DNA from: Sweltsa coloradensis | Taxonomy: Eukaryota > Arthropoda > Insecta > Plecoptera > Chloroperlidae | DNA: 64,000 nucleotides | Direction of reading: 5' to 3' | Assembly: GCA_024449915.1 (NCBI GenBank) | Contig: JAMZAV010002029.1 | Span: 52,734 to 116,733, forward strand | Part shown: positions 23,316-36,302 of the stretch, piece by piece | Layout: the number at the start of each line of letters is the position of its first letter | Numbering within the stretch: the stretch's first letter is position 1 | Position numbers and translations under genes: made by a program | The notes under the pieces: generated by a model | Database searches by the model: none | The model's input: only the letters and a program-made list of their open reading frames with translations | Told to the model about the DNA's origin: nothing

Positions 23316-25224
23316 TAATTTGTGTTTAATTTATCTTTTTCCTTAGAGACACCGAATAATTTATGTATGTGACAATAGACAGATGGTTTCAATTGTTCGG
23401 AAACTTTTTAAATAAATATATATTTTTTTTTTAATATTGAAATGGCGACAAAGTTTAACATTATTTCAAACGAAATATTCACCTGTTCCGTAATAAACTT
23501 CTCACACCTACATAGAAAGTAATGTTTCCATTGATTACCTTTCCCCAAATATATCGTTAGGTTTTATTGCTTTGAGGTCCCCTGTTGATATTCACAGATG
23601 ATTGTACATCGTTCTCATTAATACCACCCTTTAACTTTACCGGTGACACTTTTTACGAATATGCGGGTTTTCGATTACTCCCACCACCCCAACCCCTTCA
23701 TTTACACCACTGGGGGTTAAAGAAATTGTTGCTTTCATTCCCAACTCATCGCGTATAAGGTAAGAGTTTCTCATTAAAATTGAAAAGAATTTTAAACTTT
23801 TTAGTTTATAAAGTAGAATATTATAACGACCTAACATTTTGTAAAAAATATATTATTTTGTAAGGTAGACTAAGTGAGTAAAAAGGAATATAATAAAATA
23901 GATGCTTTGAAAGTTTATCAAAGGCAAAGTTTCAAAATGTGTATCCTTAATTAAGGTGACATTACGAAATTGTTTGAAAAACTGTTCACTGAAATATGTT
24001 TTAAAAAAACAAGCAGTGACCTGAACTCCAACTAAAACGAAGTCTCGGGAATATAATTAAAACGAGGTCAACATAATAATATATGGTATCCCCGAGTGAA
24101 AACACTGAAAGTTTCGCATTGACTACAAGAATAAATATTTGCCCTGAGGATATGTATCACACATTTCAGAAGAACAAGTTTTAAAATATTTATTTGCTTT
24201 TTGAGTCAATTTCACATTGTGATTGAAATTTTGTAAAAATGTTAATATTTTGTAATGAAAGTACATCCTTATGTTATTAAAAGGCGAATAATTTAACCTT
24301 CAATTCTTATAATTTTGTTTAATATTCAGTCTTCTTTCACTCCCGTCCTTTATTCCATTCGTCAAACCTTGAAATATAAGAGTAACTTTACTAAATCCAT
24401 TGGTTTACACATTTAGAATAAAAACGACACAACTCGAACAAGGTTCCTCCACAAGTTCGGTGTTTCCCTCGGCCCCTTATTGTATTTCCCTAGATTGCAT
24501 AACTTGTTTTCCTCCGAGTCATGTTCCCCTCGATCTTTTCATCCCCCCCTCCCCCCTCATATTCCTGCACCTTTGATGTCAGATTCATCCTCGATCGACA
24601 GACTGACAGAAACAGAGCGAATATATTTTCATCTTCAGAAGCTTCTCATGTAATACAGTTTCCGGTTACGTAGAAATGTTACGAATGAGATTTTCAAAGA
24701 GCTTCCAAGAATGTTATAAACATCAAGTATAGGCGGCCATATTGGATAAAAATGTCATGATATTTGAATGGAAACTTATCCTATATGTTTTGGTGTATTC
24801 GAAGAACGATTTTTATTGGTTGGTTACGTAACCATATCTCAAGAACCTGTAACAAACAAGAGGCTGACCTACATGCGGATATATACGCCATATGAAATAA
24901 AGAAGCAGCTTCTAGGAAACTGTAATATTGGCTCGTTTGCTACCCTCACAATCCACTTGTGAATAACACAACAGGATTTCAAATCTAGCTACATCTAAAG
25001 TGAAGCTATCGGACTAATTTAAATTTTCAACACGAATTTTAGAAAGTTAAGGACTTATCAATTACGATGTTTTAATAACGGTGACAACTTTTGAATTATC
25101 TTGGTATTTACAAGCGGTGTGCGGGGACCCTAAATTTAGGGTAGAGTTGGGTATTTGTGAGCTGACCCAATAGTAAATAAAGGTAAGTGGTATTCGGGAA
25201 ACAAAAATATATTTTTTGGTGGAT
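23316..25224. other. No recognised gene
   Basis: AT-rich. Holds a C-rich run at about 24545-24558 and a 14-bp perfect palindrome CCCTAAATTTAGGG at 25128-25141. Short open frames (64-66 codons) are unrecognised. Confidence 0.5.
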
Positions 25225-25240
25225 GGTGGAGGTGCCGGTC
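25225..25240 (+). other. Dispersed GGTGGAGGTGCCGG motif (one G missing)
   Basis: GGTGGAGGTGCCGGTC, lacking one G of the GGG. It is preceded by a second GGTGG (TTTTGGTGGATGGTGGAGG), as if the first half were partly duplicated. Confidence 0.65.
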
Positions 25241-27170
25241 CAGACGATATTAAAATTATATTTTGTGTTCAAAATGCCATTTCAATGAAACACCGTACAA
25301 AAGAAAATAATTTATGAGAAGATTGTAATATAAAGATTCATCACTCATCTACACATATCTTAGTAAACAACGCTACATGCTACATGACAGCATTAAGATT
25401 AGAATACATTTCCTTGCATTGATATTTTTTAAATTATCAGAGGTTTCGCTGATGAATATTTAAAATGGAAAACGATGTCGAAATAACGTCTGATTACTTT
25501 CTATACGGATGGTTAGTTTGGCTCAAACATGCACATATTCTACGAGTTGTTGGGTGTATGTGCGAAGCTCTAGGCCCCAATGAAGAGAGGCATCAACACA
25601 ATGTTCTCTTCGAATGTTCTGTTTGTTTGTATTCGAGGATTTACTTCAATGTTTGTCAACCTTTTTACTTTTAATCTGCCCCAAGCCCTGACTATACGTG
25701 TTCAGAGCATCGAGAGCAACGGTAAACAATACTTTGGGCTTTGCAATCGTAAATTAGGGAAGAGGGTTGTTTTGTTTAGGTCCTACACTTACCCTTCCAT
25801 TACTACGCAGCTGAGATTCTTTGTACATCATGGTTTCTAAACGAAAGTCTTCTTGATGAAAAAAAACGCAATATTCAAACTTAAGATAATATTCGTTGAC
25901 AATATTTAGATTGATCTTCGAGAAAAATAAGCCTATATAACTAACATTATGACCAAAGGGCAAAAGTAAATGATGAATTAAAGAGAAAGAAAATATAAAA
26001 GCAACGGAAATAATGGAAAGAGACAAATATAAAATTTATATGGAATATTTTACGGTAGCGGAAACGGAAGATGGAATGAAAATAGAAAGGAAAATAATTG
26101 GAAAAATAAGTAAAAACCAAACCCTTCTCATCAGATATACCAGTGATTGAGATATTAAAAATAAATTTTGTTTTGTTGATACGTGTGGTATAAAACTTGT
26201 CTTAGCAACCGTTCGCCGTGATATAATATTTCTGCGAAACTTGTGTATAGACGCTCACGATAAGAGTGCCTTCGTAGTTTAAGATGGAGTTGCTAACTAT
26301 TAGCACGGTGAGCTTAGCAACTTGAGGCTAAACAGCAATAACTTGAGAATGCCTTATTTGAATACTCCCTACGAGGCCGCCCGGGTAATAATTATGTTGT
26401 ACGGTTTCACATCTAATTTACCATCCCCATGAGCTGTTGATCGAGAGAGCCAGGAGGAACTTTCGACCCTAAACTCTCCCAAAGTTCACGAATACGTTAA
26501 GTTTCATGTAGTTGTTGTTGTTGTTTAAGTTATGTTTGTGGTGAGATGGTTTAAATTTCCAGGACGGATTAAAAATAACTAAATAAAATGGTGTCCGCAT
26601 AGACATGGCGCGTAACATTGTAATAACAGTTGGTTGCCAGGCCAAAATAAGGCTGAACAGTTATAAAAACAGATTATGGATTGTTTAAGGTTATATTGAA
26701 ACAATGTTCTGCGAGAATATTCATAATTGCAAATAATAATATACTGATGTGGAAATATTTTTTAATTATTCAAATAATTTGTTACATTCATGTTTAATGT
26801 AAAGATGTATTCATTTCCGGCTATTAAAAACCAGTTGACGAGAAATTAATAATATATACCTTCGTATTAATATTCACAATGATTTTTAAGGCTGCTAGAT
26901 TATTCGAAACCAATTAAAATCGTAAAAAATAAACAGGGCACAATAAAATAGGAAATTAGGTACATTGTTGAGTATTACCCATGAACGAGAATTATAATGA
27001 ATTTTTATTGAAGGAATACATTGTATTAAAAAAAACAGAAATCTGTAATGTCAGTTGAAAACATCATTCAATTGCTGCGAAAGTCTTAAATCATTTAATG
27101 ACCGAACTGGGATATATGAAATAAATCAAGACTATTGTAATCTATAGTTCATAATTTTGTCTGCATTTAT
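25241..27170. other. No recognised gene
   Basis: AT-rich. Open frames at 25465-25674, 25580-25840 and 25754-26026 (69-90 codons) overlap each other on both strands and resemble nothing known. GTTGCTAA and TTAGCAAC face each other at 26289-26322. Confidence 0.5.
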
Positions 27171-27260
27171 GTAAGTAAGTAAGTAAGTTTTATTTCCAGA
27201 CACATAGCATATTACATTATAATAACTAACACTTTGTGATGACCTCTAAGATTATATTGT
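27171..27260 (-). repeat. Possible LINE 3' end with TTAC tail
   Basis: On the minus strand, GTGTCTGGAAATAAAACTTA leads into about four TTAC repeats (27171-27188). An AATAAA followed by a short tandem tail is a common 3' end of RTE/CR1-like LINEs. No coding part is attached. Confidence 0.35.
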
Positions 27261-27700
27261 CTGGGATAAGTATTTATTTTCTGATTCCTAAACAAATAAA
27301 CTTTGTTATTGAGGTGTTTGGAAAGGTGCAATTGCTGTATCAAGCAGGATGCAAATTGAGATATACTCCGTCACATTTCTATCCTAAAAATAAGTTACTT
27401 GATAATTAATGCCTTAAGTCTTAGTTTGTACACATCAATTTTTTTTTACTGAAGGCCTAATATTGGCTTTTAATAGAATTTGAGTGCCTCGTATATAAAG
27501 AGTACGAATGAAACGAGAGAACAAGTATTTTGTCTAGTTTTTCTTATGGGCCGAGATTGGTTTCAATTTAAGGCAGTACATAAAGCGGTATAGGGCCTAT
27601 GACAAAGATAAGACATAAGAGACAAAAAAGGCAAACAAATATTAAAATATAAAAATCAGACTTATTTAGTTGTTCTGCTTTGAAAAACATTTTTTTAACT

Positions 27701-27708
27701 GAAAGAAA

Positions 27709-27800
<92 letters not shown>

Positions 27801-27830
27801 GAAAGAAAGAAAGAAAGAAAGAAAGAAAAA
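27701..27830 (+). repeat. GAAA microsatellite
   Basis: About 130 bp of GAAA repeats with two small interruptions. It reads as Lys/Glu/Arg repeats in an open frame (27680-27877), which I treat as non-coding. Confidence 0.95.
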
Positions 27831-29084
27831 TAAATAAAATGTCACTTGATCATGTTAAATTTATTGGTGGGGCTTAAATTCGCATTGTCTAAGCGATTGA
27901 TGTCTGGTCTCCAAGAGATAAAAAGCTTGGAAGTCATGCTGATTATATTTGTCAATTCTTTTTCGACGATCTGTTGCTTCGCTCCCTCGTTTAGTCATCC
28001 CCGTTCTCGTACTTGTTAAGCTAAGCACGGAAGAATGTTCCTTACATAGAAAGAAATCAGATTTTCTCTTAGACAACTTTCAAAATAAAACACAAGCTCA
28101 CCTGATGTAGCATGCATAGAATTTTTATGAAGCATTCAGGAAACCTACTTGATATTCCAAAAGCGTATACGAACGAAATTTGAATTTTCAGTGCTAAAAA
28201 GTGCTTTAAAATCTTATTATACGTGAATATAGTGGGATTGGGGTTTCATAACAATAAACAAGGAGAAATCGCCCACATACTTCACTATCTATTTTGATTG
28301 TGTCAAAGCACATATTGGAGGATGATGCTATCAGCGATAGAGTGCTATCTATCATAATGTCACGGGTAACGTTATCTAATAAATAGTTGCCATGGTTTCA
28401 TAGTAAAATGTAAAGTTGTGGGTGTGGAACAATTTCCATTATAGAGGCACACTTTGCAATTGTACTTCCTCGATATGGTAAGTCGGGAAACATTCCCGTA
28501 GGTAGAATTGTGTTATATTTAATTTCTGAATTGTAATCAATATTTTCAATTGTACGTTGCAAAATATTCGAAGTGAAATATAAATTTGTGTAAAATAAAT
28601 ATTACTGTATTTTCACGTGATTTGAATAAGTTTATGTTCAGCTAAACTAGGCCTATACATAGCATTAACAAACTCCTATTTTCATCTTTGCAATGTTATT
28701 TTGACTCTATCACGAACACTTCAATACAAATATTAGTTATTATTTGATTTGATATCGACGTGATTTACATTGTACCACTGTTCACAAAATTAAAATATTC
28801 TTTTCTATTTTACATGTCCTGCTTGTTAGGTTCCATGTCAGTATTATAACCACATTATTTTTTTATTGTCATTTTAAATCCGCTCGCTAGTGAAATATGT
28901 TTTAATTTTGCTTTTCAACGCTGCTAGAGTCACGGTTAATGGTATCAAGGAACAATGTCAAAATAGTAAATGTCAACACTTTGAAATGTTTTGTTTTAAA
29001 TGTATACGTTTACATTGGTATTTAAAAAAATATAATTGCAACGTTAATACACTTTTTCCTTTTTAATTTTCTCGTGGGAATCCT
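27831..29084. other. No recognised gene
   Basis: AT-rich, with nothing beyond short unrecognised frames. Confidence 0.5.
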
Positions 29085-29245
29085 GATTAGGGCCGCTCTA
29101 GCTATAAGGGACTGTTAAATGAACTCAATCCCTTGCATTCGCATGTACGACTTTGAAGCCACTTTCTGTCACTTTTGCCTGTGGCGGGTGTCGAACCAGC
29201 GCCTCACTCGCCGCGCGCTACGCTTGACCTACATCAGTCGGTGGA
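29085..29245 (-). mobile_element. Diverged tRNA-derived SINE, family A-like
   Basis: On the minus strand GGTCAAGCGTAGCGCGCGGC and the B box GGTTCGACACC resemble a tRNA-like head. Further on, GCAAGGGATTGAGTTCATTT parallels the body word ACAAGGGATTGAGTCCTCTT of the copy at 39441. The 3' tail is absent and divergence is high. Confidence 0.45.
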
Positions 29246-29803
29246 TTCTGATTGTGGTCCTTGCTTTAGTTTAACCCGAGTCAGAAGTTCTCAGACCTCA
29301 CGCCGCGCTGTGGTGAGTGGTATTGCGGTAGCGGGGGGTGTATTGCAAAGCAACAACAAACACCTCAACCACGCTTCAACTAGCACTGACTGGAAATAGT
29401 TCTGCCAGAGTTGGGTTTACAAGTCACAAACTAATCCCTCTGCTTCCCCATACACCACCTGTTATAGCTCTTTAGAGAGCCTCTCTCCATCGCCTCGATA
29501 TATCTTTTAGATTAAATTGTATTTGACTTAAAAATTTGCAAGTTCAAGTATTTTTTATATATTATATTTTTTTATTCAATGATGATTGGTAAGTATTACG
29601 ACTATCACAAAGAGCAGGAGTAGGATTTAATATCGCAAAAAAATATATACTAGTTAATATGTTTTACAATTCCACCTACGGGAGTGTTTCCCTACTAACC
29701 AAATCGAGAAATAAACCCCCGCTCATACCTTCGTAAAGTAATGCCATTATAAATAATGTTTGTTTGGTCAGTTCAAAGGCAACAGATATTCGTTGCAGTA
29801 CTG

Positions 29804-29951
29804 TTCCATCCATTCAGATCTATAGTTCAACTACAAATTCAGAAGTTAAATAGTTACCGTCTCGGTGGTCTAGTTGGCTACGGCGCTTACCTGGAAGGTG
29901 GGAGACTGGGTTCGAACCCCATCGGGATGGATTTTTTAAATTCTGAATTGT
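29804..29951 (+). repeat. tRNA-like cassette in inverted repeat (copy 1)
   Basis: The tRNA-like core at 29857-29930 (74 nt) has a full acceptor stem (CCGTCTC against GGGATGG with wobble), the A-box-like TGGTCTAGTTGGCTACGG, an anticodon arm CTTAC/GTGGG with 7-base loop CTGGAAG (T33, anticodon position GGA), and T arm GGTTCGAACCC. The variable loop is too short for tRNA-Ser and the D arm is irregular, so I do not call it a functional tRNA. CAAATTCAGAAGTTAAAT before it and TTTTTTAAATTCTGAATTGT after it are inverted repeats that would lengthen the acceptor stem. An upstream stretch (GTTCCATCCATTCAGATC) is shared with copy 3 at 35601. Confidence 0.7.
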
Positions 29952-30285
29952 ATAACATATTAAAATTAAATTTATTAAAATTAACAAAATGCGCTTGGCT
30001 CATAAATATCTGAAAATAAATCTTTAGTAACAAAATAAATACAAAACTCATAAAGGTTCATATATAACGTAATGTTTTGTGACCTGCACTTCATTTGTTG
30101 TGTTCCCGAGTACTTAGTAAGGTAACCGCCCATAAGAGCGCGGTAACAAGGACTTCAATTAACCGAAACATTGGTTGGGTGTTACCTTCTCTCTCGAACG
30201 AGAGGGTGAATATTGTCGTAAAAACTAATGAAAATGTCAAAATACTGTAAGTGCCGACTTTATTATTAACCATTGACAAATTACA

Positions 30286-30326
30286 TCTTCTCTCTCTACT
30301 CTCTACTCTCTCTTCTCTCTTCTCTC
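30286..30326 (+). repeat. CT-rich microsatellite
   Basis: Imperfect run of TCTC, TACTC and TTCTC units. Confidence 0.85.
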
Positions 30327-32530
30327 AAAATATTTTTAAATTTTAATCTGTGATCACTCAAGCTTTAGGATGTTAACATTATAATTTACTCACTAGCTTA
30401 TTTCCATTACTCCCTTCTTTCATATCCATTTTTATTTTCGTTTTCTTCCAAGAATATCTCATTAATTTTCATTGTTAATAATTTTGATAGTTTCACATTC
30501 AATTTGCTAATATCAAATATGTTAAAGAGTTACATATATTATTTATTTTGTGTAAATGTATATTTTAATGTCTACATGTTTTCTATCCATTAGGCTATGT
30601 TATGATTTACACTTGTGGAGTATTATTTTGTACTCTGTTGTAATATGCATTATAATTAATAATTTAAAAAAAAATACATGGAAGGCATTATCATGAAATG
30701 CAAATAGTGACGCGTTTAATTTTTACCGGTATCATAGAACGCAGTCAAAACACATATTATATGCCTTATGTCCGTTTTGGTAAGCAGACCAATATTATCA
30801 GACCTGCTTTAAAATCTCATCGAATGAATGAATGATGTTTCCTTCAGCGTTTGATCATTTGGGGTTTACTAAACAATTTGAAAATGATATTTTATGAAAA
30901 GCGAGGGAAAGAACGGTTTGTTCGGTTTGGTGTTGTGTGGTGTTGTTGTTGTTGTTTGTTGGTGTATCTATTCATATTGATGATCTAAATCAAAGGACAC
31001 TGCCTCGAGGACATTATACTAAAATTCGTATTTAAATTGAAAAATATCATTTGAATGTAACAAATAACAATTGAAAAGAAAAATATCATTTGGCAATATA
31101 TTGTACTGAAACTAACTGGAAGAGGGAACATGTATTTACCCATCGCCATTCTCTCTAGCAGAGTAATGTTTTATCGTAGATGCAAGCTTCCAGTGTCCTA
31201 GGGTGTAATAGATGTCTGAAAGTGAATAATCGTCCGGTTTATGGTCTAGTAATGATAAGATATGTTAGGAAACTAGCTGCAAACAGCTGCAAGCATATTG
31301 TTACAATGGTAGTAATAAAGATGTAAAGTTAGTGTATGCATTGTAAGAGGATGTGTACAAAGCTCATGAAACAGCTCGACTTATATTGGTGTTGCTCTAA
31401 GTAAACCATAACAATAATAAGAAATGATAGTTGTGTAATACTAATAAGTGACTAGTGTAGCACTTTAATGGAATGTCTAAACGGTGAGGCACAACCAATA
31501 ATTCTAAAGTGGTTCCGAATTAGTCTTGTTGATTATGGCACAGTGCGGGTGGAATCGTGTCCAGCTTGATTGATGGGTGTTTCCTACTTGAATAAGCCGG
31601 TCTCTAGTTTACATTGTCTCTTTAAAAAAATCTTAAAAAGAAAACTTTATCTAAATGTGTTATGAACTAGTAAAACAATGTCTCCCAATTAAGTTATTAT
31701 TTTTATTAAATTATATTGCACATGTAGGATTACGTTCCCGTTTATTAGTAATTAATTACTAAATTATTATTTCTTTGGACATGAGTTTCAACTTTCATTA
31801 TTCATTACACCATATACCTGTATCATCCCCTGAAACATAATTTAATATTATTTCTATATCATCACTAGTACATTGAGTAGTTGTTCCCGTTTTATCCCTC
31901 GAGGTTATTATATTTGTGTAGATTCCGATTCAACCTAGTTTTCTTCTAAATGTTGGTACTTATGTAAGAAGACGGGAGCTCTCAATCCCTGTGGGGATTT
32001 ATCGAGATTTTATTCGGTGGCTGCTAGTGAGGACGTAATATTTAGTTGTTAAGCAAAAATAAGAAGAATAGAGTGACAACTGTGACAATTCAACTTAAAA
32101 CCACCACCCATGATATTTTAACGGTGTAGAAGTTACATGGGGTAGTGAAACAATCCAATATTAAAACGAGAACCAACTAAACCGAATAATGGTTGGAATG
32201 TAGCTCGTGAGGCTTTCACGTTTCTAGACGTCACTCTAGGAATAAAGACGAACAGATATACGTAAATAAAAATATATCCGCTCACCAAAAGTACAAGAAT
32301 GCTAGAAAAAAGATTTTACAGTTACGATCTTTTGACAAACTTATTTTTGTTATTATTTTATATTGAATTACAACATCCATTGCTCTGGAGAAGATTATGG
32401 TTTACTAATTGTATTATTTCTCAATTATGTTCATTGAGATACACTCGCATTGCTGGATCAGATTAAATGTAATCTAATCCGGAAATAAAATAACCCAATT
32501 CGCCCAGAGGCACCAACAATATAACATTAT
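30327..32530. other. No recognised gene
   Basis: AT-rich with long poly-A/T patches and a GTT-rich stretch at about 30930-30962. No gene or complete repeat element seen. Confidence 0.5.
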
Positions 32531-32633
32531 GTTCAGTAATCAGTTGTGGTCTAGTGGTCAAGACGTGCACCCGGATGCAAATAGGAGACACGAGTTCGGT
32601 ACAATGACGAAATACATTTTTAAATTAATGAAC
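32531..32633 (+). repeat. tRNA-like cassette in inverted repeat (copy 2, decayed)
   Basis: GTGGTCTAGTGGTCAAGACG is an A-box-like D-arm and GAGTTCGGTACAATG a degraded T arm. GTTCAGTAAT (32531-32540) and ATTAATGAAC (32624-32633) are inverted flanks with one mismatch. This is the same layout as the copies at 29804, 35573 and 58645, more diverged. Confidence 0.5.
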
Positions 32634-32726
32634 TGTATTAAACATGTAACTTAGGTTTAGAAGGTGTTTGGAGGATATGGAGTTAGATTTCGATGTAAAA
32701 TGAGAAATTATGAAAAATGATTATGT

Positions 32727-32803
32727 ATTTATTATTTATTTAACGTCTATCCTATTCAGTTATAAAAAACTGATTTACAAAGGAGGACAACTAAATAAAT
32801 CTA
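32727..32803 (-). repeat. LINE-type 3' tail (second subfamily)
   Basis: Minus strand: TTGTCCTCCTTTGTAAATCA, a stem-loop ATCAGTTTTTTATAACTGAA, TAGGATAGACGTTAAATAA. It matches 60485-60572 almost base for base. Confidence 0.65.
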
Positions 32804-33255
32804 ATGACATAGATGATTGTGATGTTAATGTTGATACTTTTGATACAACTACAAAAATGTTAATTTTAGGTAACTTGTAACCATGTAAACTACAAATTTT
32901 GCAAAAAATAAAAAAAATAAAAAATAAAATAAAATATTATTTTGATTTGTTACTTATTTATCTTTACAAAATTATGTCAGTAAGACACCTCACTATTCTC
33001 TGAAAGTTTATATTTTTATAGAAGTTGGTTTAGCGTGGTATACGGCACCGAACATTGTTCTCAGTACTATTTTACGTCTCGGCTTTGCGTCGGTACCGCT
33101 CCGGGTGGCGGTGGATGTAAATACAAGCTGATCGTAAAGCCACCTAGTTCTAGCAATCCTCGTTCTAAAACACCTCTCCGAGACTCGGGACTTTACATCC
33201 GCGTGGTAGGTAAAAACAGTAGGTTGATCCTTCAGCGAAGCACCGAGCTAGAAAT

Positions 33256-33260
<5 letters not shown>

Positions 33261-33315
<55 letters not shown>
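33261..33315 (+). repeat. GA microsatellite
   Basis: About 27 uninterrupted GA units. Confidence 0.95.
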
Positions 33316-33318
<3 letters not shown>

Positions 33319-35101
33319 AAAAAAGAAAAAAGTTTTCTCATGTGTTAAAAGAGTGAGTGCAATCATGTGGAATTTGTTATTTGCACGATTTCAAAGAATT
33401 TTTAATTAAATGTATGGTTTTGAAGCCGGGTTTTTGTTGGAGCTGAAGGGGTCAACAACCTTCTTCAGTTTCACTCTCCCCATACTTTCATTTAGTTTCA
33501 GGAGATCTCTGACAAATACGTTCCATGCGACAACCTACCCGGGGAGACCGGGGTAGGTAATATATGCAACTAGGGTAGAGTGACGAAAACAGCATTTTGT
33601 TTTTTATGCTCAATCGGTGAACATGCATTTTTGAAATGCTACAAAATGCTAATTTTACTAAATAATAAGGTTTTTCCAGACCTATTGAGAATGAGTTCAA
33701 CATCGTGTTGTTGTTGCATGATTTTATAGTAAGAACACCTTTACTCTTTCAAATCAATAATCCTTCAAGTTAAGAAGTCTGAAAGTGTACCGTTAGCTAT
33801 TGATCAGCAGTCAATTTACAGATTTGTTATTGATTAATAAATATTGCGGGCACTACATTTGGTTTCATTTGGTACATTTGGGTAAAAAAATCAATGCCAC
33901 GGATACCTAAATTTGAAAAATAATTACTAAATATTCAAAATAAAAGTGCTATTATGTCAAATCATCCATTGCAATCAGTCATCGATTATATTATAAAAAG
34001 AAGAGTTACATTCAATTGCAAGTGTTCATTGTAAAGACTGAAAGGTAAACACATTTTATGGTTGTTGTCATTCGAAACACAAATTTTCGTAGCATATCGA
34101 TTATTGAATGCAAGTATTGAATGAGATGAAATAACACATTCAATAATCAAATAATACCTAAATCTTGCTATCGGCACGAGTACGATAGCTTGTATGCCCT
34201 GTGTTTGTTTCGGTGGAGCTAAACAGTGTTGTGTGGCTGCCGCTCAGCAGGAAAACTGTGAACTCACGCGCTATCTGTATTGATATTGACTCTTGAGAGT
34301 GGCAGATCCGTATCAGTCCCAAATCTCCACGCAAAAAGTAATGGATTCCCCTTCATAACATTAACGGCGATAAGATAAACAATTGAAACAGCCCTTACTA
34401 CATTATCGCACACATACAAACATGTTTAAAGCAATATTTCTACGAAGTTCGTTCGAAACCAAAACGAAACCAACATAAAACCTTGTTTTAGTTCCTAACT
34501 ACCTCATTTCCTTCCAAACCAGACAATACCCTCTGTAAATTACGTCAATGATATTTCATAAAGTAAGCCCGTTCTATGCAACTCTCTTTATGGGCTCTGC
34601 TTTTATGGCTTCTCTAAATTGCTAAATGCATTTCACCCATTTCCAGTTTTATGTCCTTATGAAATTGAATAGAACGTTGCTTGCTCTTGTTTTAGTGCTT
34701 TCATTGTTGATTATTATAGTTGGTGGTGGATAGATACAATGGTTGGCTCTGAGTGCATCAACTAGAGAAGAGTTTCAAGTAAAGACGGTCCGAGTTTAGC
34801 AGGGAGGGCAGCACCGTCGCCCTAATGGCCAATTACTTCGGCAAGTTTCTCTCTCCAAAACTGTTTCCATGGAAGAAAAAAAAACAATATTTTTAATTGA
34901 AGCCTATTGTAATGAATCTATAGAATGGAATATTCAATAAGCCTGCGAATGATTTGGTCCCGATAAACATAGTGATATGTTTCAGATATATTTTTGTGGC
35001 ATCTAGCTATCATGATGATTGATGTAAATTGTGCATGTGTTTAAAGATTTTGCAAAACGTTTCTTTCAGAAGTACCTATTTAAATTTAGTGCAGCTAGTC
35101 A
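33316..35101. other. No recognised gene
   Basis: AT-rich, with only short unrecognised open frames (63-71 codons). Confidence 0.5.
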
Positions 35102-35336
35102 TTGGATGAGCGAAGCGAAAACTAAAATTTCACAACCCCCCCCCCCCCATAAAAAATAGCTCGTTTTTTTTGGTCTGTTGTTCGCGCTCTACCGGGCAAA
35201 CGGCTACAACTTTCATATTTCACATGGACATTAAGGTAATGGTGATGTATTGCCTTTTGAAAGAAAAAGTTCAAAAGTTAGCCAGGGCATAATCTATAGA
35301 AATAAAGGTTTAAATATGAGTTTTTAGGTGTATAAT

Positions 35337-35991
35337 AACTAGGGCGCTTCGCGAACACTTTTTTTTATTCGCGTTGATGAATGAGCTTTTTTAAGTTTTT
35401 AGTATGCGTGGGATCTCTTTACTTCTTCAAGTTCCATTGCAAAATTATTTTTGTTAAATTAGGATAATTTTTATAAAGTAGTACTAATTGCTATGGTAAT
35501 ACCAATTAATAGAATGTTAAATATTTGAAGGCCCAAAGACTGTCTTTCTGTACGCATTGTAGGTGTTGAGCTGTTCCATTCATTCAGATGTATATGCAAC
35601 TACAATTCAGAGATTAAAATGTACCCGTCCTGATGGTCTAGTGGTTAAGACGTCCACCTGGAATGTGTGAGATCCGTGGTTCGATTCCCGGTTGGGGCGG
35701 ACTTTTTTAATTTCTGAATTGTAGTAAATAAAAGCATTGTAGGAGAAACTTGACAACAATCAACTACAATGCGATCAAAAAAGCAAATTCTCGGGCCTCC
35801 AGATAATATTTAACATTCTATCAATTGGTATTACCATAGCAATTAACACTACTTGATAACAAATATTTTAATTTAACAATGATATTGCAATGGAACTTGA
35901 AAAAGTAAAGAGATTCCGCGCATACTAAAATCTTACAAAAAAGCTCATCCATCAACGCGGCTAGAAAAAGCGTTCGCGAAGCGGCCTAGTT
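35337..35991. repeat. Large inverted repeat with two Helitron-like 3' ends outward
   Basis: 35337-35534 and 35793-35991 are inverted copies of each other (about 200 bp each, moderately diverged), both ending in the CTAG-hairpin terminus. The 258-bp centre holds the tRNA-like cassette of 35573-35728, itself inside a smaller inverted repeat. Confidence 0.75.
35573..35728 (+). repeat. tRNA-like cassette in inverted repeat (copy 3)
   Basis: Core at 35625-35700: acceptor CCGTCCT pairs fully (with wobble) to GGGGCGG, D-arm/A box TGGTCTAGTGGTTAAGACG, anticodon loop CTGGAAT (position GGA, as in copy 1), T arm GTGGTTCGATTCCCGGT. Flanks TACAATTCAGAGATTAAA (35601-35618) and TTTTTAATTTCTGAATTGTA (35704-35723) are inverted repeats that extend the acceptor stem. 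The family resembles a small tRNA-derived SINE but lacks any body or poly-A/repeat tail. Confidence 0.72.
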
Positions 35992-36032
35992 ATATCATAA
36001 TGAAGCCAAATTTAACAAATTTTGATATGCCG

Positions 36033-36108
36033 TTGGTGGAGGTGCCGGGTAAAGCGAGAAAAGTTGAAACTCCATAAGAATAACATTGTTGGTGGAGGTG
36101 CCGGGTCC
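36033..36108 (+). other. Paired GGTGGAGGTGCCGGGT motifs
   Basis: Two exact 18-base copies (TTGGTGGAGGTGCCGGGT at 36033 and 36089), 56 bp apart in direct orientation, between two Helitron-like elements. The spacer contains GAGAAAAGTTGAAAC; a similar GAGAAAAGTGAAAT precedes the copy at 55905. Confidence 0.85.
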
Positions 36109-36302
36109 TCATTTCTTGATTTTATTATTATTTTCCAAGTTATTCATCCAGTTCAATTACGAAGGACAGTATTGTTGTTGTGTTTTTTTAGTTTTTTTTT
36201 TAGTGTAGAACACATGACGGTGAATTTGTTAAGCGTGTTTCAAGTTATCAAGTTATATGTTGGTTGGTGTACTATAAGCATCAAATCGCATCTTCGAACT
36301 TG

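Larger units (their letters stand above)
35102..35991 (+). mobile_element. Helitron-like non-autonomous element, rearranged
   Basis: The 5' end TTGGATGAGCGAAGCGAAA and 3' end AAGCTCATCCATCAACGCGG ... GCGTTCGCGAAGCGGCCTAGTT match the three other family members. The 5' GGATGAGC is repeated inverted (GCTCATCC) just inside the 3' end. The 3' end carries the palindrome TTCGCGAA before CTAGTT. Asymmetric terminal inverted repeats with a 3' hairpin and CTAG describe Helentron-associated elements (HINEs). This copy holds about one unit of the 175-bp core, then an inverted second 3' end at 35337. It also has a 13-base C run at 35136-35148. Confidence 0.65.

Noticed and set aside
27680..27877. Lys/Glu/Arg-rich open frame
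   Set aside because: It is the GAAA microsatellite read as codons.
29857..29930. Functional tRNA gene
   Set aside because: It has good acceptor, anticodon and T arms. However, the D arm is irregular, the anticodon GGA would mean tRNA-Ser without its long variable arm, and related copies are clearly decaying repeats.
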